Part shown: one piece after another, positions 42,709-51,982 of the stretch | How the letters are laid out: the number at the start of each line of letters is the position of its first letter | Numbering within the stretch: the stretch's first letter is position 1 | Origin: UKL13-2 sp038321965 | GTDB lineage: Bacteria; Pseudomonadota; Gammaproteobacteria; Burkholderiales; Usitatibacteraceae | Assembly (NCBI GenBank): GCA_038321965.1 | Contig: JBBQFL010000021.1 | Location: 8,739-72,738, forward strand | Direction: 5' to 3' | Length of the DNA: 64,000 nt | The notes under the pieces: model-generated | The model's input: only the letters and a program-made list of their open reading frames with translations | Databases searched by the model: none | Told to the model about the DNA's origin: nothing | Made by a program: the position numbers and the translations under genes

Positions 42709-44430
42709 ATGATCCTGATACACCAGAAAATCGCCGCTATTGGTTTTTCTTTTTACGCATTTTCGTCGTTGATTGGCCCAGCGATCGCTCAATCCGAATC
42801 TGCTGTCGAGACATCCCCGGCAAAAACGGTCAAAGATACCGGGCTTACAGATCAAATCCTCTATCAGTATTTGATCTCCGAGATCGCCGCGCAGCGTGGG
42901 CGGGCAGGCCTCGCGTTGAAGGGCATGATAGATTTGGCGCAACGAACTCGCGATCCACGTCTGGCTCGGCGAGCAGCGGAAATCGCCTTTCAGTCGCGGC
43001 AGATGGATGACGCACTCGAGGCGACCACACTGTGGCTGGAGTTTGAGCCGGATTCGTCGCTCGCTCGGCAAGCGCTCACGGCCATATCTGGCAATCTAGG
43101 GACTCTTGAATCTGCCAAAGCAAATTTGACTCGTTTGCTTGCCAAACCGCTCAGGGCACCCGGCGTATTGATGCAGTTGTCCAGCCTACTTTCGCGGTTT
43201 CCCGACAAAGCCGAAAATCTCTCGATAGTTCGAGAGTTGGCAACCCCCTATCTCAATACCCGGGAGGCACATTTCGCCATCGCACAGGCGAGCATGATCG
43301 CCAAGGACCAAAGTGCAGCGCTTGCGGCGATCAATGAGGCCGACAGGCTGAATGCCGGCTGGGCGCAGGCGGCGATATTGAAGTCACAGATCCTTCGTGA
43401 ATCGTCGGAGGAAAATGCCCGCACTTTCCTGCGGGACTACTTGACGACGCACCCCTCTGCAACCGAAGTTCGTATCGTCTATGCGCGACTTCTAGCTGCC
43501 CAAAAGGGCTATTTGGAGGCGCGTGAGGAGTTTCGTCTTGCAATAAAAAGCAAACCCGATGAAGTTGAAATACCCTATGCGATCGCATTGCTGTCGCAGC
43601 AGCTTGAGGACTACGGGGACGCGGAAACGCAACTCAAACGTGTGCTTGAACTGAAGCCGGGCGACGCCAATCCAGTTTACTTTAACCTCGGTGCTGTCGC
43701 AGACGCACAAAAGCGGCCTGCAGATGCAATCGTGTGGTATCGACAGGTTAAAGCGGGCGACTATTTTGTTGGTGCCCAACTGAAGATCGCAGATATCATC
43801 GCCAAGCGCGATGGGATGTCGGCGGGACGAAAGTATTTGCAAGAGGCGCAAGCCAGCCAGACAGATGCACCCGAAACACGCATACAGCTCATTCTGGCTG
43901 AAGCGCAGCTGTTACGCGACGCGAAGGCGTTTAACGACGCATTTGACGCATTATCCGAGGCAATTCGCAGCAATCCCGACACCTCAGATCTGCTTTATGA
44001 TCGTGCGATGGTTGCCGAGAAAATAGGCAAGTTCGATGTACTGGAAACAGATTTGCGAAAGGTTATTGAGCTAAAGCCAGATCACCCAGCGGCCTACAAT
44101 GCGCTGGGCTATACGTTTGCCGACCGCAACAAACGACTCGATGAAGCCAATGCCTTGATTAGAAAGGCGCTTGAGCTTTCGCCGGACGACGCCTTTATCC
44201 AGGACAGTCTTGGTTGGGTACAGTTTCGTAGCGGTCGACTCGATGATGCATTGGCCACATTGAAAAAAGCCTACCAGACGCGCCGTGACCCCGAAATAGC
44301 CGCACACTTGGGTGAGGTGCTTTGGGCGAAGGGGGAGCGTGAACAGGCGACAAAGCTATGGCAAGCGGCCTTGTTGGAGAGCCCCGGCAATGACTTACTG
44401 CGTACGGTGATCGCCAAGTTCAAGCCGTGA
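42709..44430 (+). CDS. Exported TPR-repeat protein
   Basis: A 573-residue protein with a signal peptide (MILIHQKIAAIGFSFYAFSS...PAIAQ) and many tetratricopeptide repeats, clearest in the C-terminal half (for example LKPGDANPVYFNLGAVADAQ, LKPDHPAAYNALGYTFADRN and LSPDDAFIQDSLGWVQFRSG). TPR arrays scaffold protein complexes, here in the periplasm or at the outer membrane. It precedes lolB with a four-base overlap, an arrangement seen across Betaproteobacteria. The partner is unknown; a role linked to lipoprotein or outer-membrane assembly is only suggested by the neighbour. Confidence 0.88.
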   Translation: MILIHQKIAAIGFSFYAFSSLIGPAIAQSESAVETSPAKTVKDTGLTDQILYQYLISEIAAQRGRAGLALKGMIDLAQRTRDPRLARRAAEIAFQSRQMDDALEATTLWLEFEPDSSLARQALTAISGNLGTLESAKANLTRLLAKPLRAPGVLMQLSSLLSRFPDKAENLSIVRELATPYLNTREAHFAIAQASMIAKDQSAALAAINEADRLNAGWAQAAILKSQILRESSEENARTFLRDYLTTHPSATEVRIVYARLLAAQKGYLEAREEFRLAIKSKPDEVEIPYAIALLSQQLEDYGDAETQLKRVLELKPGDANPVYFNLGAVADAQKRPADAIVWYRQVKAGDYFVGAQLKIADIIAKRDGMSAGRKYLQEAQASQTDAPETRIQLILAEAQLLRDAKAFNDAFDALSEAIRSNPDTSDLLYDRAMVAEKIGKFDVLETDLRKVIELKPDHPAAYNALGYTFADRNKRLDEANALIRKALELSPDDAFIQDSLGWVQFRSGRLDDALATLKKAYQTRRDPEIAAHLGEVLWAKGEREQATKLWQAALLESPGNDLLRTVIAKFKP

Positions 44431-45023
44431 TCGATTTTCTCCGGTCCGCCGATCGCCGCCGTTTTCCTACCTATATTTTGATTTTTGTACTCGCAACTCT
44501 TTTCGGCTGCACAACAGCACTAAAAGTGCCGACTGCGCCTACCACAAGCCGAACCGCCGATGGAAAATTGGCAGAACAATTCTCACTCACCGGACGCATC
44601 AGTGTGCGTGTAGGCGACAAGATCGATAGCGGGCAAATTCGTTGGCAGCGCACCGTGCGAGAGGAGCGCATCGGTCTTTATTCGCCGCTTGGCTCCCAAG
44701 TGGCAGAACTCGTCAGCGACAAGTCGGCGGGTACGGCAAAACTTCGTCAAGGCAAGGAGATGCTAACGGCCGCCTCGGTAGCCGACTTGACGCAGTCATT
44801 GCTGGGCGTCCCGCTTGACCTTGATCGTCTCGCGGCGTGGGTCCAGGGACAGGGCCTGTTGGAGAATCAAAGCGTGAATGTTGAATTCGCCAACGGGGAC
44901 AAGTGGCAGGTCACCGCTGAGAGCTTTCAAGTCGTCGGCAAGCATCAGTTTGCGTCCCGCGTAATTGCGACTAGCAAAGACATCGTCGTACGGCTGGTAG
45001 TTGACGAATGGCTGCCGGAATAG
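44427..45023 (+). CDS. lolB: Outer-membrane lipoprotein LolB
   Basis: Receives lipoproteins from LolA and inserts them in the outer membrane. The 198-residue precursor starts at GTG 44427 and has a signal with lipobox LATLFGC, then FSLTGRISVRVGDKIDSGQIRWQR, the typical LolB opening, and a C-terminal beta strand. It overlaps both the TPR gene and ispE, indicating translational coupling. Confidence 0.9.
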   Translation: MIDFLRSADRRRFPTYILIFVLATLFGCTTALKVPTAPTTSRTADGKLAEQFSLTGRISVRVGDKIDSGQIRWQRTVREERIGLYSPLGSQVAELVSDKSAGTAKLRQGKEMLTAASVADLTQSLLGVPLDLDRLAAWVQGQGLLENQSVNVEFANGDKWQVTAESFQVVGKHQFASRVIATSKDIVVRLVVDEWLPE

Positions 45024-45907
45024 ACACCGCCGCCACGACGCTCACAGTGGTGGCGCCGGCCAAGTTGAATCTCTTCCTGCATATCATCGGACGGCGTGCC
45101 AATGGCTACCACCTGCTGCAATCGGTATTCGTGATGCTCGACTTTTGCGATACATTGCATTTTTCATTGCGTGCCGACGGCGTCATTCGCAGACAATCAG
45201 ATCTGCCCGGCGTCCACGAAGACGACGACCTGGTGGTGCGTGCCGCAAAGCTGCTCAAGCGGGAAGCGCAATCCATCGCGTCCCCGGGCGCGTACGGGGT
45301 TGAAATATCCGTCGACAAAAAATTGCCGATGGGGGCGGGTCTGGGTGGCGGCAGCTCAGACGCGGCAACCACCCTGCTAGCGCTGAACCGGCTCTGGAAC
45401 CTGGGTTTTTCAAACGACAAGTTGCGTACATTGGGGCTGACGCTCGGCGCCGACGTGCCATTTTTCTTGCATGGTCGCAACGCTTTCGCAGAGGGGGTAG
45501 GCGAACAGTTGCTGCCTGTGGAATTACCTCGCTGGTGGTACCTGGTGCTCGTGCCGCCCGTGCACGTCTCGACGCAAGCTGTATTTGCGCACCCGGAATT
45601 GACAAGAGACACGATTCCCCTCAAAATATCGGACTTTTCAGCCAATGGGCTTGGCGGCACGCATAACGATCTCCAAGCCGTTGTTCTAAAAACGTTTCCT
45701 GCTGTTTTTCGTTACTTGCAAGCGTTGCAATCCGTGAGCCAAAAATCGGTTTTTGGTGCCCGGATGACCGGGTCTGGCGCGTGTGTGTTTGCCGCGTTTG
45801 TGTCTGGGCAAGATGCGCGTGGTGCGTTAGATTTATTGCAGCCGGAATACAAGGGTTTTGTTGCTCAAGGGTTGTCGAGGCACCCTCTGTTTGATCCGGT
45901 ACGATGA
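45008..45907 (+). CDS. ispE: 4-diphosphocytidyl-2-C-methyl-D-erythritol kinase
   Basis: A GHMP-family kinase of the MEP isoprenoid pathway. The 299-residue protein has APAKLNLFLHIIGRRANGYH, the ATP-binding PMGAGLGGGSSDAATTLLALN and the third motif FGARMTGSGACVFA. It overlaps lolB by 16 bp. The lolB-ispE-tRNA-Gln-prs order is conserved in Proteobacteria. Confidence 0.96.
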   Translation: MAAGIDTAATTLTVVAPAKLNLFLHIIGRRANGYHLLQSVFVMLDFCDTLHFSLRADGVIRRQSDLPGVHEDDDLVVRAAKLLKREAQSIASPGAYGVEISVDKKLPMGAGLGGGSSDAATTLLALNRLWNLGFSNDKLRTLGLTLGADVPFFLHGRNAFAEGVGEQLLPVELPRWWYLVLVPPVHVSTQAVFAHPELTRDTIPLKISDFSANGLGGTHNDLQAVVLKTFPAVFRYLQALQSVSQKSVFGARMTGSGACVFAAFVSGQDARGALDLLQPEYKGFVAQGLSRHPLFDPVR

Positions 45908-45932
45908 TGTATTTTCTTATCGTGCCGCATTT

Positions 45933-45970
45933 CTCACCCTCTCCTCGGGGAGAGGGCTTGGGGTGAGGGG
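45933..45970. repeat. GC-rich intergenic hairpin (CCCTCTCC type)
   Basis: CCCTCTCC and GGAGAGGG form an 8-bp stem with a 4-nt loop, flanked by an outer CTCACC / GGTGAG pair. It lies between ispE and tRNA-Gln and resembles the repeats at 4125 and 6070-6180. Confidence 0.7.
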
Positions 45971-46015
45971 TAACCGGCTCATGTTCCTGTCGTGCCGGTT
46001 AAAGAGTTAGGATTT

Positions 46016-46090
46016 TGGGGAGTCGCCAAGTGGTAAGGCACCGGATTTTGATTCCGGCATTCGTAGGTTCGATCCCTACCTCCCCAGCCA
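46016..46090 (+). tRNA. tRNA-Gln (anticodon UUG)
   Basis: A complete 75-nt cloverleaf with encoded CCA. The acceptor TGGGGAG pairs with CTCCCCA, the anticodon stem CCGGA/TCCGG encloses the loop TTTTGAT with anticodon TTG, and the T-arm has GTAGGTTCGATCCCTAC. The acceptor's weak first pair (T-A) is a known tRNA-Gln identity feature. It lies between ispE and prs as in related bacteria. Confidence 0.97.
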
Positions 46091-46185
46091 GCTAGTCGGG
46101 TCAGTTTGCGTTTTTGCATTTGTAAATTGACCTATTTTTGTGACGTGTGAATTAAAGATCCAGGCGCCGCGAAAGAAAAATTGGC

Positions 46186-47136
46186 ATGGTAATCGACAAC
46201 ATCAGTATTTTTACTGGAAATGCGAATCCCAGGCTGGCGAAAGAAGTAGCCAAGCAAATGGGTACGCAGTTGGGCCGCGCCAAAGTATCGAAGTTCAGCG
46301 ATGGCGAAGTGATGGTCGAAATCATGGAAAACGTCCGCGGCAAGGACGTTTTTATTTTGCAGTCGACCTGCGCACCGACCAATGACAACCTGATGGAAAT
46401 CATGGTGATGGCCGATGCCCTGAAGCGCTCCAGTGCGGCGCGCATCACGGCGGCGATTCCATATTTTGGTTATGCCAGGCAGGATCGGCGGCCGCGTAGC
46501 GCGCGGGTCGCAATATCGGCCAAAGTGGTGGCAAACATGTTGACCGGTGCAGGCGTGGACCGGGTGCTGACAATGGATTTACATGCCGACCAGATTCAGG
46601 GATTTTTTGATATCCCGGTCGACAATATTTACGCCACGCCAATATTACTTGGCGATGTCTGGAAACACGATTACCCGAATTTGATCGTGGTATCGCCGGA
46701 CGTCGGTGGTGTGGTGCGGGCAAGGGCGATCGCCAAGCAGCTTGATGCTGATCTGGCGATCATCGATAAACGTCGTCCGCGCGCGAATGTATCGATGGTG
46801 ATGAACATCATCGGCGATGTGGAAGGGCGCTCCTGCATGATCCTGGACGATATCGTCGATACCGCCGGGACCTTGACCGAAGCGGCAAAGGCATTGAAAG
46901 AACACGGCGCGGCAAGGGTTGTGGCGTACTGTACCCACCCGGTGTTATCGGGCCCGGCGATTGAGCGTATTGAGAATTCGGCAATTGATGAACTCGTGGT
47001 CACAGATACGATTCCGTTGAAGCCAGAGGCAGCCACGTGCAAGAAGATTCGTCAGATTGGTACGGCGGTATTGATCGCCGAAACGATTCGCAGAATTGCC
47101 GAGGATGACTCGGTGAGTTCGCTGTTCCCGGAATAG
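46186..47136 (+). CDS. prs: Ribose-phosphate pyrophosphokinase
   Basis: Makes PRPP from ribose-5-phosphate and ATP for nucleotide, His and Trp synthesis. The 316-residue protein has FTGNANPRLAKEVA, the flexible loop YARQDRRPRSARVAI, and the PRPP-binding CMILDDIVDTAGTLTEAA. Length and motifs are class I. It follows tRNA-Gln after 95 bp. Confidence 0.97.
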   Translation: MVIDNISIFTGNANPRLAKEVAKQMGTQLGRAKVSKFSDGEVMVEIMENVRGKDVFILQSTCAPTNDNLMEIMVMADALKRSSAARITAAIPYFGYARQDRRPRSARVAISAKVVANMLTGAGVDRVLTMDLHADQIQGFFDIPVDNIYATPILLGDVWKHDYPNLIVVSPDVGGVVRARAIAKQLDADLAIIDKRRPRANVSMVMNIIGDVEGRSCMILDDIVDTAGTLTEAAKALKEHGAARVVAYCTHPVLSGPAIERIENSAIDELVVTDTIPLKPEAATCKKIRQIGTAVLIAETIRRIAEDDSVSSLFPE

Positions 47137-47228
47137 TTAAGACTAAAGATTTTTGCAGTACGCCGCAGGTCGATAACCTGCACAAATGAGCCATTTGGTC
47201 GCGAATGGTTCTTAAATTGGAGCAACAA

Positions 47229-47924
47229 ATGAAAATTGCAATCAAAGCAGAAACGCGCAAAGGACAGGGCACTGGTGCGAGCCGCCGCCTGCGTCGCGCG
47301 GATAAAGTACCTGGTATCGTTTACGGCGGCGGCAAAGACGCGGCAGTGATCGAGCTGGACCATAACAACCTGTACCACAAGCTGAAACTCGAAGCTTTCC
47401 ACGCGTCCATTCTGGACATGGAACTCGAAGGCAAGACCGAGCCGGTGTTGCTGCGCGATGTGCAAATGCACGCGTGGAAACAAATCGTTTTGCACGTCGA
47501 TTTCCAGCGCGTCGCCGCCGACAAGAAGATCCACATGAAAGTGCCGCTGCACTTCATCAATGCGGATATCGCGCCTGGCGTGAAGATCTCCAGCGGGATC
47601 GTATCGCACATCATCAATGAACTTCTGATCTCCTGCCTGCCGAAAGACCTGCCGAAATTCATCGAAGTCGATCTGAAAGACTTGGCCGCAGGTCATTCTT
47701 TGCATCTGTCGAATCTACAGATGCCCGCCGGCGTCGAGTCTGTTGCGCTGCACAAAGGTGACGACCAATCCGTTGCTACAATCATCATTCCTCGCGCAGT
47801 AGCAGCCGAAGAAGATGCAGCAGCCGTGACTGCCGCAGCCGATGTGCCTGCAGCGAACCAGAAAGCAAAAGAGGAGGAGGCTCCGAAGAAAGACGACAAA
47901 GCAGGCGGAAAAGACAAGAAATAA
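47229..47924 (+). CDS. rplY: Ribosomal protein bL25 (CTC form)
   Basis: Binds 5S rRNA in the large subunit. From ATG 47229 (behind TTGGAGCAAC) it has about 231 residues: the L25 domain (MKIAIKAETRKGQGTGASRR, VPGIVYGG) and the C-terminal TL5/CTC domain (INELLISCLPKDLPKFIEVD). The end is an Ala/Lys/Glu-rich disordered tail of about 45 residues. An intrinsic terminator follows. Confidence 0.95.
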   Translation: MKIAIKAETRKGQGTGASRRLRRADKVPGIVYGGGKDAAVIELDHNNLYHKLKLEAFHASILDMELEGKTEPVLLRDVQMHAWKQIVLHVDFQRVAADKKIHMKVPLHFINADIAPGVKISSGIVSHIINELLISCLPKDLPKFIEVDLKDLAAGHSLHLSNLQMPAGVESVALHKGDDQSVATIIIPRAVAAEEDAAAVTAAADVPAANQKAKEEEAPKKDDKAGGKDKK

Positions 47925-47952
47925 TCCGCTCCGTTGTCGCGTTGTATATTCG

Positions 47953-47990
47953 AATGCCCGCGATCAGCGATTGCGGGCATTTTTATTTTC
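47953..47990 (+). terminator. Intrinsic terminator between rplY and pth
   Basis: AATGCCCGC and GCGGGCATT form a 9-bp perfect stem with an 11-nt loop, followed by TTTATTTT. It lies 29 bp after the rplY stop and 16 bp before the pth start. Confidence 0.88.
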
Positions 47991-48005
47991 TGCCGGACGC
48001 CCTCC

Positions 48006-48665
48006 ATGTCTTCCCCTATCAATACTGCGATCAAGCTGGTTGTTGGCCTCGGCAATCCCGGTCGGGAGTATGAAAGAACGCGGCACAACGCCGGTTTTTG
48101 GTGGCTCGATGCACGCGCGCGCGACCTGGGTGCTGCATTCAAAAAAGAATCGAAGTTTCATGGTGAGGTCGCCAAAGGCGGCGGTATTTGGCTGTTGAAG
48201 CCGACGACCTTTATGAATCGCTCCGGGCAAGCGGTAGGTGCGTTGGCGAAGTTTTATCAGATACAACCGGGTGAAATCCTGGTGGCACACGATGAGATGG
48301 ATTTGCCGCCTGGCGGACTGAAGATGAAGATTGGCGGCGCAGCCGGTAGCAATGGCGTCAAGGACATCGTTGCCCACCTAGGCACCCGCGACTTCTGGCG
48401 AATGCGCATCGGCATTGGCCATCCGCGCGACATGGCTGCGAAGCTTGGCGGGGACATGACGCGCGACGAGGTCGTCGATTACGTCCTTCACCGGCCGGAC
48501 AAGAGTGACGAACAAGCTATTGACGACGCGATGCAACGCGCCAATGCAGCCTGGCCGATGATTGCGCAGGGTGATATGGAGGGCGCAATGCTGAAGCTAC
48601 ATACCAAGCCCGCGAAGTTGGACAAAAACGCGGCAACAATTTCCGAAAAGAAAGAACCGAAATGA
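48006..48665 (+). CDS. pth: Peptidyl-tRNA hydrolase
   Basis: Releases peptides from drop-off peptidyl-tRNA. From ATG 48006 it has about 219 residues with KLVVGLGNPGREYERTRHNAGFWW (catalytic His and Asn), LKPTTFMNRSGQAV and the catalytic Asp in LVAHDEMDLPPG. The C-terminal 25 residues are Lys-rich. The rplY-pth-ychF order is common. It overlaps ychF by four bases. Confidence 0.96.
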   Translation: MSSPINTAIKLVVGLGNPGREYERTRHNAGFWWLDARARDLGAAFKKESKFHGEVAKGGGIWLLKPTTFMNRSGQAVGALAKFYQIQPGEILVAHDEMDLPPGGLKMKIGGAAGSNGVKDIVAHLGTRDFWRMRIGIGHPRDMAAKLGGDMTRDEVVDYVLHRPDKSDEQAIDDAMQRANAAWPMIAQGDMEGAMLKLHTKPAKLDKNAATISEKKEPK

Positions 48666-49747
48666 AGTGTGGAATCGTAGGACTACCCAACGTTGGCAAA
48701 TCAACGACGTTCAATGCGCTCACCAAGGCAGGCATCGCTGCAGAGAATTACCCGTTCTGCACGATCGAACCAAATATCGGCATCGTCGAAGTCCCGGACT
48801 TACGATTGGCGCAGCTATCGTCACTGGTGAAGCCGTTGAAAGAAATTCCCGCCATTGTCGAGTTCGTTGACATTGCCGGCTTGGTTGCTGGCGCCTCAAA
48901 AGGCGAGGGGCTGGGTAACCAGTTTCTGGCCAACATTCGCGAGACAGATGCGATCTCGCACGTGGTGCGCTGCTTTGAAGATGACAACGTCATCCATGTG
49001 GTTGGCAAAGTCGATCCGCTTTCAGATATCGCCGTCATCGACACCGAGCTGGCGCTAGCCGACATGGCCTCCGTTGAAAAAGCACTGCACAAGGCACAAA
49101 AAAATTCCCGCGCGGGCGACAAGGATGCGATCAAGCTGGTCGCCATCCTTGAGCCGATGATGAAACAACTCAACGAAGCCATCCCCGTGCGCGCCATGGG
49201 GCTAAGCGCCGACCAGATGGCGCTCATCAAACCGCTGTCGCTAATCACGGCTAAACCGGTGCTATATGTGGCGAATGTGATCGAAGGCGGTTTTGAGAAT
49301 AACCCGCTATTGGACGCGGTGAAGGCGCATGCCGCCAAGGACAATGCGCCCGTGGTGGCGATCTGCGCCAAGATCGAAGCCGAGATCGCGGACCTGAGCG
49401 ACGCAGACAAGAAAGAGTTTCTTGACGACATCGGCATGAAGGAACCGGGCCTGGATCGCATGATCCGTGCGGCCTACACATTGCTGGGATTGGAAACCTA
49501 TTTCACAGCCGGCGAAAAAGAAGTGCGTGCGTGGACAGTTCATAAAGGCTCCACCGCGCCGCAGGCAGCTGGCGTGATACACACGGATTTTGAAAAAGGC
49601 TTTATTCGTGCCGAGGTGATTTCGTTTGATGACTATGTGCGGCTCGGTGGTGAGGCAAAATCGAAAGAAGCGGGCAAGATGCGCCTCGAGGGCAAGGAGT
49701 ACATCGTCAAAGACGGCGACGTGATGCATTTTCGCTTCAACGTATAG
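48662..49747 (+). CDS. ychF: Redox-regulated ATPase YchF (OLA1 family)
   Basis: A 361-residue TRAFAC-class protein that, despite GTPase-like motifs, binds ATP in characterised members. It has the P-loop GLPNVGKSTTFNAL, FVDIAGLVAGASKGEGLGNQFL, a coiled-coil insertion, and a C-terminal TGS domain (VRAWTVHKGSTAPQAAG and EGKEYIVKDGDVMHFRF). It associates with ribosomes. Coupled to pth through an ATGA overlap. Confidence 0.97.
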   Translation: MKCGIVGLPNVGKSTTFNALTKAGIAAENYPFCTIEPNIGIVEVPDLRLAQLSSLVKPLKEIPAIVEFVDIAGLVAGASKGEGLGNQFLANIRETDAISHVVRCFEDDNVIHVVGKVDPLSDIAVIDTELALADMASVEKALHKAQKNSRAGDKDAIKLVAILEPMMKQLNEAIPVRAMGLSADQMALIKPLSLITAKPVLYVANVIEGGFENNPLLDAVKAHAAKDNAPVVAICAKIEAEIADLSDADKKEFLDDIGMKEPGLDRMIRAAYTLLGLETYFTAGEKEVRAWTVHKGSTAPQAAGVIHTDFEKGFIRAEVISFDDYVRLGGEAKSKEAGKMRLEGKEYIVKDGDVMHFRFNV

Positions 49748-49907
49748 AGAGCGTCTCTTAACGGTAACGGCTGGAGCGATGTTGCATTTGCTGTTAAAAG
49801 GAATTACGTAGAAGGCCATCTGGCGAGGCGTTCGGTGGTAAAAGCCGTCAAAACGCGCGTGGATACTAGTGTTTTGTCAACCAGCGCAGATGTGGGTTCA
49901 GTCACCT

Positions 49908-50504
49908 TCACTCAACACTGAAGTCCGTCACCCACATCAATTCACAGGCACCCGCCCCGCTATCAGTGCGCGTAAGTGAACTGCGCCACGTGAAGCCATC
50001 GTCGCGGCTCGCTTCCACTAGATAGCCTTTCATCTTTACCACCTGCCCGCTGCGTGCCCGCGAGATCTGCTTGGCTACGGATTTGTCGGCCGCGATCAGG
50101 TGCATATTGGCGCTGTGACTGGTAATTTCGCTCGGCGGAATGGGAAATTCTTTCGCTTGCCACTGATACCAGCGACCGCTCTGCGAGATGTCGAGTTGTT
50201 CGAGCACCGCCGTATCCGACATCGCGCCCCAGCCCACCGCGAGATCGACTGGAACCAGATCGGCGCCCGGATCCCATCGATAGCGCTCAGAGGAAAGCAC
50301 GCGCGCCTTGATTTCGTACTTCGCGAGCGGCTTGATCTGGTAGCCCGGCTTCTCAAACGTCGGCGCGTTGCCCGGCTCAGTTTGCGCGGGCTCCGCAGAG
50401 ACGAGAACGCCCGGTGATTGCTTCACTGGGCGCACCATCCACCATTCGCAGCCGGCAAAAAACACCGGCACCGCAAATATCAAACCCACCCAGCCGGTAC
50501 GCAT
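49908..50504 (-). CDS. Hypothetical lipoprotein
   Basis: A 198-residue protein with an N-terminal signal and lipobox-like VFFAGC at about residue 19, followed by WWMVRPVKQ. A mature Pro/Glu-rich linker leads to a globular domain with YRWDPGADLVPVDLAVGWGAMSD and HSANMHLIAADKSVAKQI. The pattern of a DVAVGWG-type strand and conserved Trp residues recalls a small conserved family of bacterial proteins without known function. It lies 29 bp downstream of pntB on the same strand and could be co-transcribed. I do not assign a function. Confidence 0.7.
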   Translation of the reverse strand: MRTGWVGLIFAVPVFFAGCEWWMVRPVKQSPGVLVSAEPAQTEPGNAPTFEKPGYQIKPLAKYEIKARVLSSERYRWDPGADLVPVDLAVGWGAMSDTAVLEQLDISQSGRWYQWQAKEFPIPPSEITSHSANMHLIAADKSVAKQISRARSGQVVKMKGYLVEASRDDGFTWRSSLTRTDSGAGACELMWVTDFSVE

Positions 50505-50533
50505 GTGGTCCCGTCCTGCTTGATGCTGTCGAA

Positions 50534-51970
50534 CTATCCTGCTTTCAGTGCTGTCATTACTTCGTCGAGCATCTTCTTCGCGTCACCAAACAACATTCGG
50601 TTGTTCTCTTTGTAGAACAGCGGATTGTCCACACCTGCGTAACCCGACGCCATGCTGCGCTTCATTACAATTGAAGTCTTGGCCTTCCAGACTTCCAGCA
50701 CCGGCATACCGGCGATGGGGCTGCCCGGGTCATCTTGCGCGCTGGGGTTGACGATGTCGTTGGCACCGATGACCATCACCACGTCGGTCGCCGGAAAGTC
50801 CGCGTTGATTTCGTCCATTTCCAGAACGATGTCGTAAGGCACTTTCGCCTCGGCGAGCAATACGTTCATATGGCCAGGCATGCGGCCCGCGACCGGATGA
50901 ATGCCGAAGCGCACATTGACACCCTTATCACGCAGATAACGGGTGATATCGTTAACGGTGTGCTGCGCCTGCGCTACCGCCATGCCGTAGCCAGGGACGA
51001 TGATCACACTTCTGGCGTCGCGCAACAATTCGGCGGTCTCGGTAGCGCTTACCGGCACCACTTCACCAGCAGGTGCACCATCTGCAGCTTTCACAACAGT
51101 ACCACCGCCGGAACCAAATCCGCCCGCGATCACGCTGATGAAATTGCGGTTCATCGCCTGACACATGATGTACGACAGAATCGCGCCGCTGGAGCCGACC
51201 AATGCGCCGGTCACGATCAACAGGTCGTTCGACAGCATAAAGCCGGTCGCCGCCGCTGCCCAGCCCGAGTAGCTATTCAGCATCGACACCACAACAGGCA
51301 TGTCCGCGCCACCGATGGCCATGACCATATGAATGCCGAACAGCAGTGCGATGACGGTCATGATGATGAGTGGGGTCATTCCTTCTTGCACAGTGTGCGC
51401 GGCCATGAATTCGCGACCGAACCAGATGACCGCGATCAGCCCGGCAAGGTTTAGCCAATGACGACCCGGCAGCAGCAGCGGTTTGCCGCCGATCTTGCCG
51501 GAAAGTTTGCCGAACGCGATCACCGAGCCAGACAAAGTCACCGCGCCGATGAGAATGCCGACATACACTTCGATGTGATGGATGGTCTTCTCGGCAGCGC
51601 TGAGCGGCGCACCCGAGCCCAGATCGAACATGGAGCCCGGATCGATATAGCTGGCAAAGCCGACCACCATCGCAGCAAGGCCAACGAGGCTGTGCATGAA
51701 CGCAACCAGCTCCGGCATCTGCGTCATTTGCACGGTGCGGGCAAGGTACACGCCGATACTACCACCCACCAGAAGCGCGCCAACGATCCAGGCAAGACCG
51801 CCGCTGGTAACACGTGGACCGAATACCGACGCCAATACGGCGATGGTCATGCCGATCATGCCGTAGAGGTTGCCGCGGCGCGAGCTTTCGGGATTGGAGA
51901 GTCCGCCCAAACTCAGGATAAAGAGAATGATGGCGGCGATATAACAAACAGTGACGAGGCTGGCTGACAT
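50534..51970 (-). CDS. pntB: NAD(P) transhydrogenase subunit beta
   Basis: The beta subunit of proton-translocating transhydrogenase, 478 residues with eight or nine helices then the soluble NADP-binding domain III. Domain III has VIIVPGYGMAVAQAQH, GIHPVAGRMPGHMNVLLAEA and the DDPGSPIAGMPVLEVWKA segment. It couples proton re-entry to NADPH formation from NADH. It lies 12 bp after pntA. Confidence 0.97.
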   Translation of the reverse strand: MSASLVTVCYIAAIILFILSLGGLSNPESSRRGNLYGMIGMTIAVLASVFGPRVTSGGLAWIVGALLVGGSIGVYLARTVQMTQMPELVAFMHSLVGLAAMVVGFASYIDPGSMFDLGSGAPLSAAEKTIHHIEVYVGILIGAVTLSGSVIAFGKLSGKIGGKPLLLPGRHWLNLAGLIAVIWFGREFMAAHTVQEGMTPLIIMTVIALLFGIHMVMAIGGADMPVVVSMLNSYSGWAAAATGFMLSNDLLIVTGALVGSSGAILSYIMCQAMNRNFISVIAGGFGSGGGTVVKAADGAPAGEVVPVSATETAELLRDARSVIIVPGYGMAVAQAQHTVNDITRYLRDKGVNVRFGIHPVAGRMPGHMNVLLAEAKVPYDIVLEMDEINADFPATDVVMVIGANDIVNPSAQDDPGSPIAGMPVLEVWKAKTSIVMKRSMASGYAGVDNPLFYKENNRMLFGDAKKMLDEVMTALKAG

Positions 51971-51982
51971 TTTCCCGTCCCC